DNA of 64,000 bases from Paenibacillus qinlingensis (GCF_013204845.1 NZ_JABMKY010000010.1:186001-250000), one strand, 5' to 3'; shown: positions 12,201 to 18,962, counted from the stretch's first letter. Translations and numbers: made by a program. The notes: a model not told the origin generated them from the sequence alone.

Positions 12201-12463
12201 ATCTAGTGTTGAGTCTAGTGAAAAATGAAAGAGCTGATTCAGCATGGTTTATAGCAAATGAAATTGTTAAAAGTATGGATAAATGTCCTACAGCTGTTGA
12301 ATGGTGGATTGAAATTACAAAACATTTCAATGATTATGAGGGACAACTTATAATTTATTGGTTACAAAAACATAATAAAATACAAATTAATCAAGTGAAT
12401 TATCCATTTATTAATAAGGTACTTTCAAATGATGATTATATTATTCCAAGTTGGTTGTTTTAA
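6203..12463 (+). CDS. Metallophosphoesterase / STAND-like NTPase / Sel1-repeat giant protein, candidate antiphage defence
   Basis: A 2,086-aa protein with three visible parts. Residues 1-~290 are a calcineurin-like metallophosphoesterase with all metal motifs present: D12-x-H14, GD58, GNH96-D97, H217/H218 and GH252-x-H254. Residues ~590-900 hold a P-loop NTPase: Walker-A-like G611HRDSGRSS with Arg in place of the usual Lys, and Walker B LLVID728. Residues ~1005-1960 are about 26 Sel1-like repeats of ~36 residues (pattern A/G-x-x-LL-x-x-A...A-x-x-x-LA-x-x-L-x-x-G...KD). Effector, STAND NTPase and superhelical repeat sensor is the known layout of Avs/NACHT-like immune proteins; the assignment to defence is inference. 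The start is ATG 6203 with AAGGAG at 6184-6189 (13-nt spacing). The gene is strikingly AT-rich and monocistronic. Confidence 0.8.
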   Translation: MSKSINILHLSDLHFGMELSTSNSHAIALRKTALGKLISTLEEIEETAKPDVVVISGDITWQGKQNGFDEAEVWIKSLLEQLNLTTKELVLCPGNHDLERNKAIGSNPPQSSDEADKWLIPENLEHFSGPFNKYIEFCNKMSIPSVTLNNYSNFLVGQRELLGINFLVMNSSWFCRGKEDIRNLWLGLPLLEIMDANEQINEVSNIINGNTTIAIVHHPESWLNDAEQNSYHNRPNTYRYLSERSHIILSGHVHGAIERPTKAYDQAYVITGGASYAGVRYRNNFSIIQIEKEKKECVQIPFEYDPRDSSWNRKKNIGFFLTNCKESKTENIKKTDDFIKIDDQHITDFNRNDIDRSIYAISLENSLESFKVENDSRNYRFTKCLELIRNNAVEVFNQSYSCNFTKDNIDNAVLLMDRLLFLINPTEDIIRIIDNMEILIINILENNEKKHQSIEYLFTLVEWWLLKTSSISNTKSEVSESNLSEIINLIIETLNLIPEDFVGIILSSAIETNSSIKSRSLTRLALLKSNTSIVWEVMLCLTIPVIVNMETFREISAGKKLGEIELEETRYLLDSIKSDYIPRVQLINSRERVVSEIFQKLPENKIILIKGHRDSGRSSLLSRFINRYSKDRFQNEFSQSLIIYSFKHSINLIDMVRTIVEQANLNLIHKIDILLFDKYIKDNFANNESFSVSGKTQLNSQYIVLKAILLEAIKRFINECGEILLVIDSLELAEKLEDKISFLFQDLPEGCRILMATGLENQTIKWIDNYSNKIHEIILNPFTREDIPQISGIDDEMTNNKIFEKTKGHVNQLKKLMVSSPDGGMKIDISLLDIFEEDEISIFEKDADICVKNEILEEILLLTAVFEQIQPISLEYIQSFLSYQKLLYRMPKIRNEIKKINHLMSDIRFNRIKLLNQNFAVFILKRYFSTKDIEEFINSIFNWLLNNSSVHLDFLCRFLFQIQKYDLLTEENVSQYINDFINNEIISCSRLSEIGIYLFKEYEHDSTIQLSLKFLDRASELENSEALTFLGFIYAKGEKVSKDIEKSIVLLKRASELNSIKAKLMLSSIMFDGMEVNRNTHEAKRYLEEAVNLGSKDAKFNLALRYLIGRDIQSDLILAKKLLFELVNEDHVPSLRTIGNMYIYGDGIDRDIEAGMSLLRKAIDKGSKKARFYLAQYLLTITNSEENLVEGINLITQLVEGNFLDAKRFYAEILLTGLIVNKDVEKALSLIKSMIDDGDEGASVEYSRILIEGKHVEQDKIKAQKMLEDLINKGNDEAACYYGDLLIDGAYFDKDVEKGLELLINAEKSGNILAKRKLAWRYTYGIGMVKDFSKAEFLLNEAIDKGDINSKVQFAFVLINKEDRTEQEKITGLDMLKNAVTCGSIKAKSYLGEIYIEGKLVERDVNLGLEYLNYAIELGNAMAMRVLGYKMLYGNDVPQDLFRGEQLLRKAILLGDELANTILGHAILNGEILGCNISEGYALLEEAVANEEVNAIRILGSTLLQGTYGIQNKERGEELLRLAARKNDNKAILKLANLLLDGYYLKKNIDEGRVLLNNLIESNYEDAVLEMSDRLIFGNGISKDVRRGVTLLEDLMKKNNLDAITEYAKYLIAGPEGVVRNMARGEKLLRQAMEQGHEEARRSLAQFIVQEKIKPLEENEGLTLLEKSVSQNDQYAIDYLANLYLEGTYVDKDINKAVELFERVLFGRNENLKVNYAVRLIEGESIPEDINKGLIILKEASDRGNISGKYELAKLLVQGKLTKRDVEKGLNILEELNDNGYNNAKLFLASMLIHGHIINKDIGRAVMLYEQLVELEYIPGVIDYAEILIDGIYIEKDGLKGERLLKHALQKGNNHAAYLLAKRYLSGDGLRKHISNGINYLKRASDASHLTAMFEYGIRFLIGKKVQKNVNKGKELIDRAVKKADYDDLYNLGVVAYKFKEYEMCSGIFLKAYEKGSFEAETALAYLIRRNEYISDKEFPNLFTLLEKGLKKNSDTSILNLVLSLVKNERADSAWFIANEIVKSMDKCPTAVEWWIEITKHFNDYEGQLIIYWLQKHNKIQINQVNYPFINKVLSNDDYIIPSWLF

Positions 12464-12625
12464 CTTGTGAATAATAACGACTTCCCCTTTTGAGACAATT
12501 AAATGGCTAATTTTTAGTCGGTAGCATCAAGTAATGGACATGCAGATTCAAAATGTAGTGTAAATTTAAGAACAATGTAATAAAGCAAAAAAGTCATTAA
12601 CAGAAATTGGAAATTCAATCAATAA

Positions 12626-12670
12626 AAGCGGCATTCTTGGGTATGTTTCCTTCCAAGTCTGCTTTTTTTT
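12626..12670 (+). terminator. Candidate terminator after the STAND-like gene
   Basis: An imperfect hairpin (AAGC..CTTGG / CCAAG..GCTT) is followed by eight T. It is 160 bp after the stop codon, directly before the truncated sigK copy. Confidence 0.6.
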
Positions 12671-12710
12671 GTCAAGTTGTCTCAAGCTTGTTTGTCCTAA
12701 TACATTTACG

Positions 12711-13235
12711 TTGCTTCGTGTTCACAACCTCAAGAAATTCGACAATACCGGAGAAGATTTGGAAGACTTGATCTCCATCGGGACGATTGGATTGATCAAA
12801 GCGATCGAATCTTTCTCACCGAATAAGGGCACGAAGTTGGCGACTTTTGCGGCTCGTTGTATCGAGAACGAGATCTTAATGCATCTGCGCTCCTTGAAGA
12901 AAACACGGAAAGATGTGTCCTTGCATGACCCGATCGGAACGGACAAAGAGGGGAACGAGATTACACTCATCGACATACTCGGCAGCGAGGCGGACGATGT
13001 AGTGGATGCGGTGCAGTTGAAGATTGAGAAATCGAAAATTTACAGGAATTTGGAGATTTTGGACGACCGGGAGAAGGAAGTTGTGGTTGGACGTTTTGGC
13101 TTGGAGCTTGGCGGCGAGGAGCGGACGCAACGGGAAATTGCGAAGGAGCTGGGGATTTCGCGTTCGTATGTATCGCGTATTGAGAAGCGGGCGTTAATGA
13201 AGCTATATCATGAATTTTATAAGGCCAAACGGTAA
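12711..13235 (+). pseudogene. 5'-truncated sigK, module copy 2
   Basis: From [13 protein letters not shown] to the C-terminus (about 165 residues) the translation is identical to the intact SigK at 4309-5010. The first ~55 residues (pro-sequence and region 1.2/2.1 start) are missing and replaced by the degraded run TTGCTTCGTGTTCACAACCT. The frame remains open, so a shortened sigma-like protein could in principle be made from TTG 12711, but no ribosome binding site is visible. The same 5' junction is found in copy 3, so both derive from one truncated ancestor. Many third-position differences from copy 1 despite the identical protein imply the copy was under selection until recently or has been gene-converted. 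Confidence 0.8.
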
Positions 13236-13330
13236 TGCTGCTAGGTTAGTGTTACCATTTTCAACACGTTTCGTATAGTCGCGTTCTTCATTGTTAGGGA
13301 TCTTGGTATCGTAAAATGGAGGCGAATGAT

Positions 13331-14005
13331 ATGAGCCTAGTTCAAATTGATCATGTCTGTAAGCAATATGTGATGGGTGGAGAAACGATCCGCGCGTTGG
13401 ATGATGTGTCGTTAGTAATTGAACAAGGAGAATTTGTCGCGATTATGGGGCCTTCAGGTTCGGGGAAGTCGACGCTGATGAACATCATCGGATGTTTAGA
13501 TGTGTCTGACACGGGATCGTACGTTCTTGACGGCAAAGCGATTAACCAGATGAAGGATTGGCAGCTAGCCGAGATACGGAATCGGAAAATCGGATTCGTG
13601 TTTCAAAACTTTAATTTACTACCTCGATTAAGTGCATATGAGAATGTGGAATTGCCTTTAATTTATCGGGGGATGACGCGGAGAGAACGAGAGCCACTTG
13701 TTTTGAAGGCTTTGGAAGCCGTCGATTTGGTGGATCGCAGGAAGCATCTGCCTTCGGAGTTGTCTGGCGGGCAGCAACAGAGGGTTGCTATTGCACGAAC
13801 GCTGGCAGGAGATCCTGCGATTATTTTGGCGGATGAACCGACTGGTGCTTTGGATTCGAAGACAGGCATAGAGATTATGGATATATTCGCTAGGTTAAAT
13901 GATCAAGGTAGAACGATAATTTTGATCACGCATGATCATGCGATAGCGCAGCAGGCGAAGCGGGTTGTGAGGTTTCGGGATGGGCGGTTGTTAGAGAGTG
14001 TTTAG
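13331..14005 (+). CDS. MacB/LolD-type ABC transporter ATPase (module copy 2)
   Basis: A 224-aa ATPase, closely related to the one at 5068-5745 but with scattered substitutions across its length. All motifs are intact: Walker A GPSGSGKST, Q-loop FVFQNFNLL, LSGGQQQR, Walker B IILADEPTGALD and the H-loop in LITHDH. The start is ATG 13331, with GGAGG at 13318-13322; an in-frame ATG at 13316 overlaps that site and is unlikely. As in copy 1, no permease gene follows. Because the ORF and its ribosome binding site are intact, it may still be expressed even though its sigK neighbour is truncated. Confidence 0.8.
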   Translation: MSLVQIDHVCKQYVMGGETIRALDDVSLVIEQGEFVAIMGPSGSGKSTLMNIIGCLDVSDTGSYVLDGKAINQMKDWQLAEIRNRKIGFVFQNFNLLPRLSAYENVELPLIYRGMTRREREPLVLKALEAVDLVDRRKHLPSELSGGQQQRVAIARTLAGDPAIILADEPTGALDSKTGIEIMDIFARLNDQGRTIILITHDHAIAQQAKRVVRFRDGRLLESV

Positions 14006-14025
14006 AATAAGATGCTCAATACGGG

Positions 14026-14059
14026 GACTCCATGTGATATATGTGGAGTTCTATTTTTT
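14026..14059 (+). terminator. Rho-independent terminator
   Basis: GACTCCAT / ATGTGGAGTT forms a hairpin followed by CTATTTTTTA, 20 bp after the ATPase stop. Confidence 0.75.
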
Positions 14060-14609
14060 ATGACGGGAAAAATGGTGTTATTTTTCACTACTCAGTGATG
14101 GAGGCCTTTTTTATTGGTGATAAGGAAATGATGACTTCGTTCGAACAAGAAATCTTCATTTGTGACAGTCGGCTTAGAATTACCTAGATAGAATAGAGAG
14201 TGGGTTGATAACGAACTTAGTGTAACGCCAATAATGGAAATATGTATGTTTCAAAGAAATCGGGGAAAAACCGAGTGATACCATGCTCTTATTTTATGGA
14301 GGTGGTGTACCCCAATTGATCAAGGAAAATAAAGATCGTTAGTGGAAAATAGAATTCGTTAGTGAGTGTTTACTTTTGTGAACATTCACTATTTTTATTT
14401 CTGGGGTGTCAATTAAATTGTTGATTAGCGGTGGTGGTTGCCACACGACATGCATGCATGATGGTAGCTCTTCACCCCGAACGGGCAGGATAGTTTCATG
14501 ACTTCACGAATACTTCGACTATGCAGATTATGCGAAGTTCACAGATTATCAGTTACGTGAAACTCCCGTAATGATATTTATTTTTAGTGGCACTGAAAGG
14601 ATAAGATCT
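14060..14609. other. Intergenic stretch with remnants only
   Basis: No convincing gene is present. A short open frame directly upstream of, and continuous with, the next gene (from about 14502; reading EYFDYADYAKFTDYQL) could be a leftover of a fused upstream coding region. Near 14329-14360 a ~20-bp unit ending in TCGTTAGT occurs twice in tandem. Confidence 0.4.
14341..14399. repeat. Dispersed repeat with terminator-like hairpin (copy A)
   Basis: The block AGTGGAAAATAGAATTCG through AACATTCACT recurs inverted and diverged at 20731-20777. Its second half folds as AGTGAGTGTT / GAACATTCACT around a short T-rich loop and is followed by ATTTTTATTT, so it may act as a terminator. Confidence 0.6.
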
Positions 14610-15206
14610 ATGAGACGAATACCTATATTTGCGGTTCATTCTAAAGATACTGAAGATAATGAGAGTCATCGAAGAATAAATGGAAGAGCACTATATTATA
14701 TAAATCTCGGTGACAATTTGTATCTTTCTGAATCACAATCGGATGAAGGTTACATTATAGTAGACGAGATTGTTGAAAAAGATAAATATGTCACTACACT
14801 TGGTGCAACAATTAAAGGCACAATATCATTTATTTTACACGACCAGCATGTATCAATTAATGAATTTCTGTATGGTGATCTGATTGAAGATTACATTCCA
14901 ACAATTACTTTTGAAGAAGCAAAACAAATGGCGGAAGAAAGCGGTCGTAGTGATTTACTACGTATAAATATCAATCATTATGAGTCAATTCTTAGTGATA
15001 TAATATTAGAAGGTGAATGTTGTTGGTTTTTCTTTTTTCATCCTGATATTGTGATACCTGAGAATGCTTGGCATCAAAGAAAGAGTGCATACACTATTTC
15101 AATGGAAGGTGAAATAAGTCGTACATATGACTTTTCTGATGATCCAATTATGTTCAAGGATTATATGCAAGCAATGTCAGCATATTTCAAACGAAAGGGA
15201 TTCTGA
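14610..15206 (+). CDS. Hypothetical protein, possibly immunity-type
   Basis: A 198-aa soluble, acidic protein without signal peptide or membrane segment. ATG 14610 is chosen because AAAGGA lies 8-10 bp upstream, although the frame is open further 5'. It has a beta-rich N-terminal half (GRALYYINLGDNLYL, GYIIVDEIVEKD) and a conserved-looking core EGECCWFFFFHP...AWHQRKSAYTIS. The tryptophan/aromatic core and its place just upstream of Rhs-type toxin remnants resemble immunity proteins of polymorphic toxin systems, but I do not recognise a named family. The composition is AT-rich relative to the flanking ATPase. Confidence 0.6.
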   Translation: MRRIPIFAVHSKDTEDNESHRRINGRALYYINLGDNLYLSESQSDEGYIIVDEIVEKDKYVTTLGATIKGTISFILHDQHVSINEFLYGDLIEDYIPTITFEEAKQMAEESGRSDLLRININHYESILSDIILEGECCWFFFFHPDIVIPENAWHQRKSAYTISMEGEISRTYDFSDDPIMFKDYMQAMSAYFKRKGF

Positions 15207-15241
15207 ATAAATTGTTGGAGTTATGAAGATGACGGGAGCAT

Positions 15242-15421
15242 CATATAACACCTTATCCACGTTGATGGTCTGGCGACTCCTCGCGGTACAGCTCCAATGA
15301 ATGGATTCCAATATCAAATCTTGAGGATTACAGAATTTTCCCTAGGGCATTAATTCCTTACATTAGGAAAATTGCCGAAGGTCATATTATCGAGAGCATC
15401 TATACCGGAGATATAAATTGA
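15242..15421 (+). pseudogene. Orphan C-terminal remnant, immunity-like
   Basis: One frame reads PYPR-stop-WSGDSSRYSSNEWIP and then continues open through RIFPRALIPYIRKIAEGHII to ESIYTGDIN-stop at 15419-15421. It has no start codon or ribosome binding site and an internal TGA, so it is the tail of a lost gene. Its position directly before Rhs remnants suggests an orphan immunity gene of a toxin array; the family is not recognised. Confidence 0.45.
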
Positions 15422-15581
15422 ATTTGAATTCAACGTCAGATTTTTTAGGCATGCTCAGAGAGCAGTACGGTGAGGGTTTTTCCATAGCAAATACTTGGAT
15501 TCAAGGAAGTGTCCAAGCGTCTCACAGTCGCATAATCTACAACTATTCTAATAGTTCAAGACAAGTAAATTTGTCGTCTGA

Positions 15582-16130
15582 ATTCATTCAAGCAAACAGG
15601 CAAATATGTATGCATACGTCGGCAATAATCCAATCATGCTTTGAGATCCTTGCGGTCAAGCATGTGTCGGGGGATCCTTCTACGATTTGATCGGAGGCGG
15701 AGCTAAAATCTGCATAGACACCGACGGAATTGCATAATGCGGTGAAATCGGCTTAGGCGTCGGCGGTGGATTTGAAATCAATCCATTCGAGGAAGTCCCG
15801 CTGACCAACATAGGAGCTGAAGCAGCGATAAAGATTAAATACGTGCCAGCTGCCATAAATATAGGCGTTGAAGGAAAAAAAGTGAAAGGGAATCCTTGCA
15901 TTCAAATAAAAGCGAAGTTAACGGCAGGTGCCGGTCCGTTGGAAGTAGATCTAATGGACCTATTTAAAAGCAAGGAGAAAGCCAAGTTCGACGAACTTGG
16001 AAAAAAGCCGACAGAAGTGTTGGATAAAGCAATAGACAAAGCAAAAAATGCAAGAGAACAGGATTTGTCAATGAAAAACAATATAGAGGCATCTGCAAAA
16101 TTGAAAGGTTGCATTAGTTCTAAAAAGTAA
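15582..16130 (+). pseudogene. Rhs-family polymorphic toxin, C-terminal remnant
   Basis: The frame reads YAYVGNNPIML-stop-DPCGQAC, the hallmark Rhs core junction (Y-x-Y-x-x-NNP....DP-x-G) that precedes variable toxin tips. It then runs GGSFYDLIGGGAKICIDTDGIA, a second stop, CGEIGLGVGGGFEINPFEEV, and on to a lysine-rich tail ending NIEASAKLKGCISSKK. Two single-base nonsense changes are evident: TGA at 15642-15644, where R is expected, and TAA at 15735-15737, where Y fits. The rest of the Rhs barrel is absent upstream. The toxin tip itself is not recognised. Some of the 3' part (ATG 15843) could still be translated. Confidence 0.65.
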
Positions 16131-16185
16131 TGACGCTAGCCTTCACATTCCGTTAAGCGGAGAGTGGGCAATAATGTTGATTGGC

Positions 16186-16225
16186 AATCCGACACCTGCG
16201 TTCTGCCGGTGCCGGATTGTTTTAT
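16186..16225 (+). terminator. Rho-independent terminator
   Basis: AATCCGaCACC pairs with GGTGcCGGATT, followed by GTTTTATT, 55 bp after the Rhs remnant. Confidence 0.7.
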
Positions 16226-16536
16226 TGCTTCCGGGCGAGAGAACGATAGGTAACGCCTAGAGCCTGGAGAAAACAAAAACATCATTGGGAGACCATTCAC
16301 GCTGAAGTTGATACTCAGGTTAATATAAACCACACTATATGCGAGGCTCTTCACAAAGTAAGCTCTTTTGTATAAGTAAGTTCGCTTTTACGTTTGCGTG
16401 ACCTTGAGGTGATTTTGTTATTTATCAATAACTCTTGAATCTATCATTAGAGATGTATGGAAGTGAGAATGATAAAGACATGTATTGATTAATATTTAAA
16501 TGGTTGTTTTATGCTTTGCTGTATAAAATATAATTG
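16226..16536. other. Intergenic stretch, nothing recognised
   Basis: No coding frame or repeat is convincing here. A TATAAT at 16529-16534 could be the -10 of a promoter for the downstream leader, but the -35 is poor. Confidence 0.35.
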
Positions 16537-16802
16537 AAAGTATGGGGGGCCACCGCGCGATCTTCCATACTTTTGTGTGACATATTGCAAGTTAATAACT
16601 TGGGTCACCCATCGTCTCACTTCGATACAACATGTGGCTTCATTCATTTCGGACGTCAGGTCGATCGCGAAAATAAAGGAGTAGCGAAGACCATGATGGA
16701 GTGAGCAATCCAGTCAATGGGGAGGTGATACGAAGAAAACCGATGTAATAATTGCAATATGGATATGTCCGGTTTTAATCTAAATGAGAGAGGTGTATAT
16801 TT
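16537..16802 (+). promoter_or_regulatory. Long structured 5' leader of the secreted-protein gene
   Basis: Three hairpins can be read before the GTG start at 16803. They are a perfect 9-bp stem AAAGTATGG / CCATACTTT (16537-16573), a GGTC..CGC / GCG..GACC stem near 16660-16695, and AAAACCG / CGGTTTT just before the ribosome binding site. Together they suggest a regulated leader RNA. It matches no riboswitch class I could recognise. Confidence 0.4.
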
Positions 16803-17216
16803 GTGAAGAAGTTCATCTTTTTGCTGTCCATTTGTGCGATGTTGTTTGGAGTGCCTTCTGCATATGCCCAATATGGATATGGCGATACGGTTAGTACGGC
16901 AGTAACTGTCAGTCCCGGTTTTGGCTACGGTACGTTGCTGCAAGGCGGTGAAGCTGATATTTTCGTATTCAAAAATAACACTGCTCAACCGGTAACGACC
17001 ACGGCAAATCTTCAATCCCCTGCAGACGTTAATTATAACTATTGGGTAGAAGTTCACAATCCGAGCGGCTCTGTCACATTCCTTTATCCGTGGGATAACG
17101 GTATCGGTGGTTTAGATTCTATTCAAATAACAGTTGGGCCAGGAAGTAAAGCTTACTTTATCGTATCCGACACCGGAACCTTATCCAGCACAAGCTATAG
17201 CTTCTGGCTCAATTAA
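16803..17216 (+). CDS. Small secreted beta-sandwich protein
   Basis: A 137-aa product with a clear Sec signal peptide (KKFIFLLSICAMLFGV, cleavage after the alanines near residue 22). The mature ~115-residue domain is rich in aromatic, Thr, Ser and Gly residues and predicted beta-strands (GEADIFVFKNNT, YNYWVEVHNPSG). This resembles bacterial pre-peptidase C-terminal (PPC) type domains in pattern, but the assignment is tentative. The start is GTG 16803 with AGAGAGG at 16787-16793. It is monocistronic between a long structured leader and a strong terminator. Confidence 0.7.
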   Translation: MKKFIFLLSICAMLFGVPSAYAQYGYGDTVSTAVTVSPGFGYGTLLQGGEADIFVFKNNTAQPVTTTANLQSPADVNYNYWVEVHNPSGSVTFLYPWDNGIGGLDSIQITVGPGSKAYFIVSDTGTLSSTSYSFWLN

Positions 17217-17270
17217 ACCATTTCGTTAGAGGCTGCTAAATAAAGCCTTGTATACTACAACCGTAATTCA

Positions 17271-17312
17271 AAACGAGATGAGGCAGAAAACAACTCTGCT
17301 TCATCCCGTTTT
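17271..17312. terminator. Bidirectional terminator
   Basis: AAACGagATGAgGCAGA pairs with TCTGCtTCATccCGTTT; it has A-rich and T-rich flanks on both sides. Confidence 0.75.
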
Positions 17313-17577
17313 GCTTGTTGATATCCGTTTTAACTAGTTCAAGCTGTAGATAGAGATTTGGCATGGAATGAATAATCCAATACTTATGCATTTTAAACTG
17401 CTGTGTTAAAGCACTAGGTGCTTCATGAATGACATATTGACCACATCCTTGAACTGGATTAAGGTTGGAGAAATCAATATCAAAGTTTCTCATAGACATT
17501 GGCGGCCCTGAACTGATGAAAAGAGCCAGAGGGAAAGCTGTCCCTTGAGCTTTTTTCATGTTGAATTAGCAAACAAT
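17313..17577. other. Intergenic stretch, no convincing gene
   Basis: A 107-codon minus-strand frame spans this stretch but reads through the terminator hairpin at its 3' end and has a poor ribosome binding site. I therefore do not call it. Confidence 0.4.
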
Positions 17578-17939
17578 TTAATTTATCATCCCGATTTCAA
17601 GTAATTTTTTCTTGATACCCTCTAGTTTTATTCTTTTTAACTCCACAGTAACGTAACGGACTATTTCAGGTTTGTCAGATACTCTATGAAGTAAGTCGAA
17701 AAGTAATGTCTGACAAGTTTGTCCGAGACCTCTAACCTCCATTAAATCAGTCCGAGTTGCGTTTAATAGGTTCTCGACATTTTGATAACCCGCGCTATTT
17801 AGTGCCTTCATGATCCTTGTCAGATTTGCTTCCCTATCAGTATCATTTCTAGCCTCAAAGATGCATGATATATCTTCCTTAAAAAGTATTTCTGGAATAG
17901 AAAAAAATGTTTGATTGGTGTGTTTTTGTCTTCTAACAT
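17578..17939 (-). pseudogene. RNA polymerase alpha-CTD-like protein, frameshifted in a poly-A run
   Basis: From ATG 17937-17939 (GAGGTG 9 bp upstream) the protein begins MLEDKNTPIKHFF. After a shift in a 7-base homopolymer (17901-17907) it continues SIPEILFKEDISCIFEARND and on through NSAGYQNVENLLNATRTDLM to EVRGLGQTC. The latter part resembles the helix-hairpin-helix of the RpoA C-terminal domain (L-x-x-x-G-x-x-T/N-V-x-x-LL...D-L-x-x-V-R-G-L-G). Stand-alone alphaCTD-like proteins may contact DNA or RNA polymerase; the role here is unknown. One extra T would restore a ~120-aa protein. It may be a genuine mutation, phase variation or a sequencing error. Confidence 0.6.
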
Positions 17940-18055
17940 AGTTGATTCACCTCAGTATAGGTGGACTATTCAGGCTGCATACTAATAAAAGATGAAGAAG
18001 ATGTACGAGTTAATTGAGAAGATGGGGACGTAGCTTTAATTTTTTTGTTTTAAAG

Positions 18056-18358
18056 TTAAAGAAAACGCTGAATGTATCTTTTAACAGCAGATGTTTGCAT
18101 GTCTTTCCAATCGGTAAATTGTGTCTGTTGAGCTACATGAGCATCGAACAGATCAAGTGGTAGGTTCCTGAAGTCCATTTGGTTTTGAACTTCAAACCCT
18201 CCTGCCTTTACAAATTCTTCAAACGAACGAAATTTTGTGAATTTTTTCATAAAATCTGAATTAAACAGTTCTCTCAAGAAAACACTTGATGTTTGAGAAA
18301 AAGATTTAAGGTCTTTCTGAAGTAGCTTCAGTCTCTTATCATTAATAATGACAGTCAT
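18056..18358 (-). CDS. Small hypothetical protein
   Basis: A 100-aa basic, helix-rich protein (MTVIINDKRLKLLQKDLKSF and onward) with no membrane segment or signal peptide. ATG 18356-18358 is preceded by AGGGGG about 9 bp upstream, which supports real translation. I recognise no family. It lies upstream of, and in the same direction as, the alphaCTD-like gene (117 bp apart), so the two could form a small operon. Confidence 0.55.
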   Translation of the reverse strand: MTVIINDKRLKLLQKDLKSFSQTSSVFLRELFNSDFMKKFTKFRSFEEFVKAGGFEVQNQMDFRNLPLDLFDAHVAQQTQFTDWKDMQTSAVKRYIQRFL

Positions 18359-18445
18359 ATCCTAGCCCCCTGTCTGCACTACGTCCCATTATTATTAAAT
18401 CACAAAATGCCGATATGGTAAGATACTTGTAGTCGTCATTAATGG

Positions 18446-18664
18446 TTATCCACATACATAATTAAAGATATTATCATAAATAGGATTCGAATCGAACGAG
18501 ATGAATCTAATGGAGATGCAGAAGGGTGGGAATTAGGAATGGTTCAACAGGCAGCAGCGCTTCTTGATATCGACGGGGCTAATATGATTATTAACGCATG
18601 GATTTCTCCAACTTGGATGGTTACGGAGGACCTAGAAAAAACAATATCTTTATTGGTTGGCTAA
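18446..18664 (+). pseudogene. Orphan C-terminal fragment, immunity-like
   Basis: The frame reads IIINRIRIERDESNGDAEGW, then ELGMVQQAAALLDIDGANMI, and ends ISLLVG-stop at 18662-18664. It is preceded in frame by a stop at 18440-18442, with no start codon or ribosome binding site. The coding character is convincing, so this is the tail of a truncated gene. The family is not recognised. Confidence 0.4.
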
Positions 18665-18703
18665 TGAGTTACATAAAACATTTGGGCAATCAAAAGAATA
18701 GTT

Positions 18704-18888
18704 TTATTTAAAAAGCTTTTTAAGTAGCGCGAAAATATCAAATGAAGTTTTATTGTAAACTATTAGGCTTATTAAGCTAACCATAACCACGAGCATCTTG
18801 ATTACCAGTCGATGTAGCACTTGCTTTTCAAGCATGTTCGTGATGCAATTCGCTTTTTAAGGCTTGGCTTACGCACCTCAATCTTCAT
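18704..18888 (-). pseudogene. Decayed small basic protein of a mobile-element type
   Basis: An N-terminal piece reading MKIEVRKPSLKKRIASRT (ATG 18886-18888, with AAGGGGGA upstream) is joined out of frame to a C-terminal piece ending VYNKTSFDIFALLKKLFK. I associate this combination of a KPSLKKRIA-like start and a YNKTxF-like end with a short Firmicutes family. The middle is missing, so it is non-functional. The family assignment is from memory and weak. Confidence 0.35.
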
Positions 18889-18962
18889 TTTACTTATTCC
18901 CCCTTGCCTAACGCGAGGCCACTGAAGAACTCGCCCTTTTAGTTCTAAAGGGGGCCATTTAC

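Noticed and set aside
4309-13235. skin-type element interrupting sigK, with the truncated copy as the 3' half
   Set aside because: The copy at 4309-5010 is complete and uninterrupted, the truncated copies overlap it rather than complement it, and no site-specific recombinase is present in the window.
5068-14005. A full ABC exporter operon with permease next to the ATPases
   Set aside because: No FtsX/MacB-type permease is encoded after any of the ATPase copies.
16656-17057. 133-codon minus-strand frame opposite the secreted-protein gene
   Set aside because: It lies antisense to a gene with a clear signal peptide and ribosome binding site, and its translation shows no domain character.
17236-17559. 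107-codon minus-strand frame
   Set aside because: Its 3' third is encoded by the bidirectional terminator hairpin at 17271-17312, no clear ribosome binding site precedes it and the translation resembles no family I recognise.
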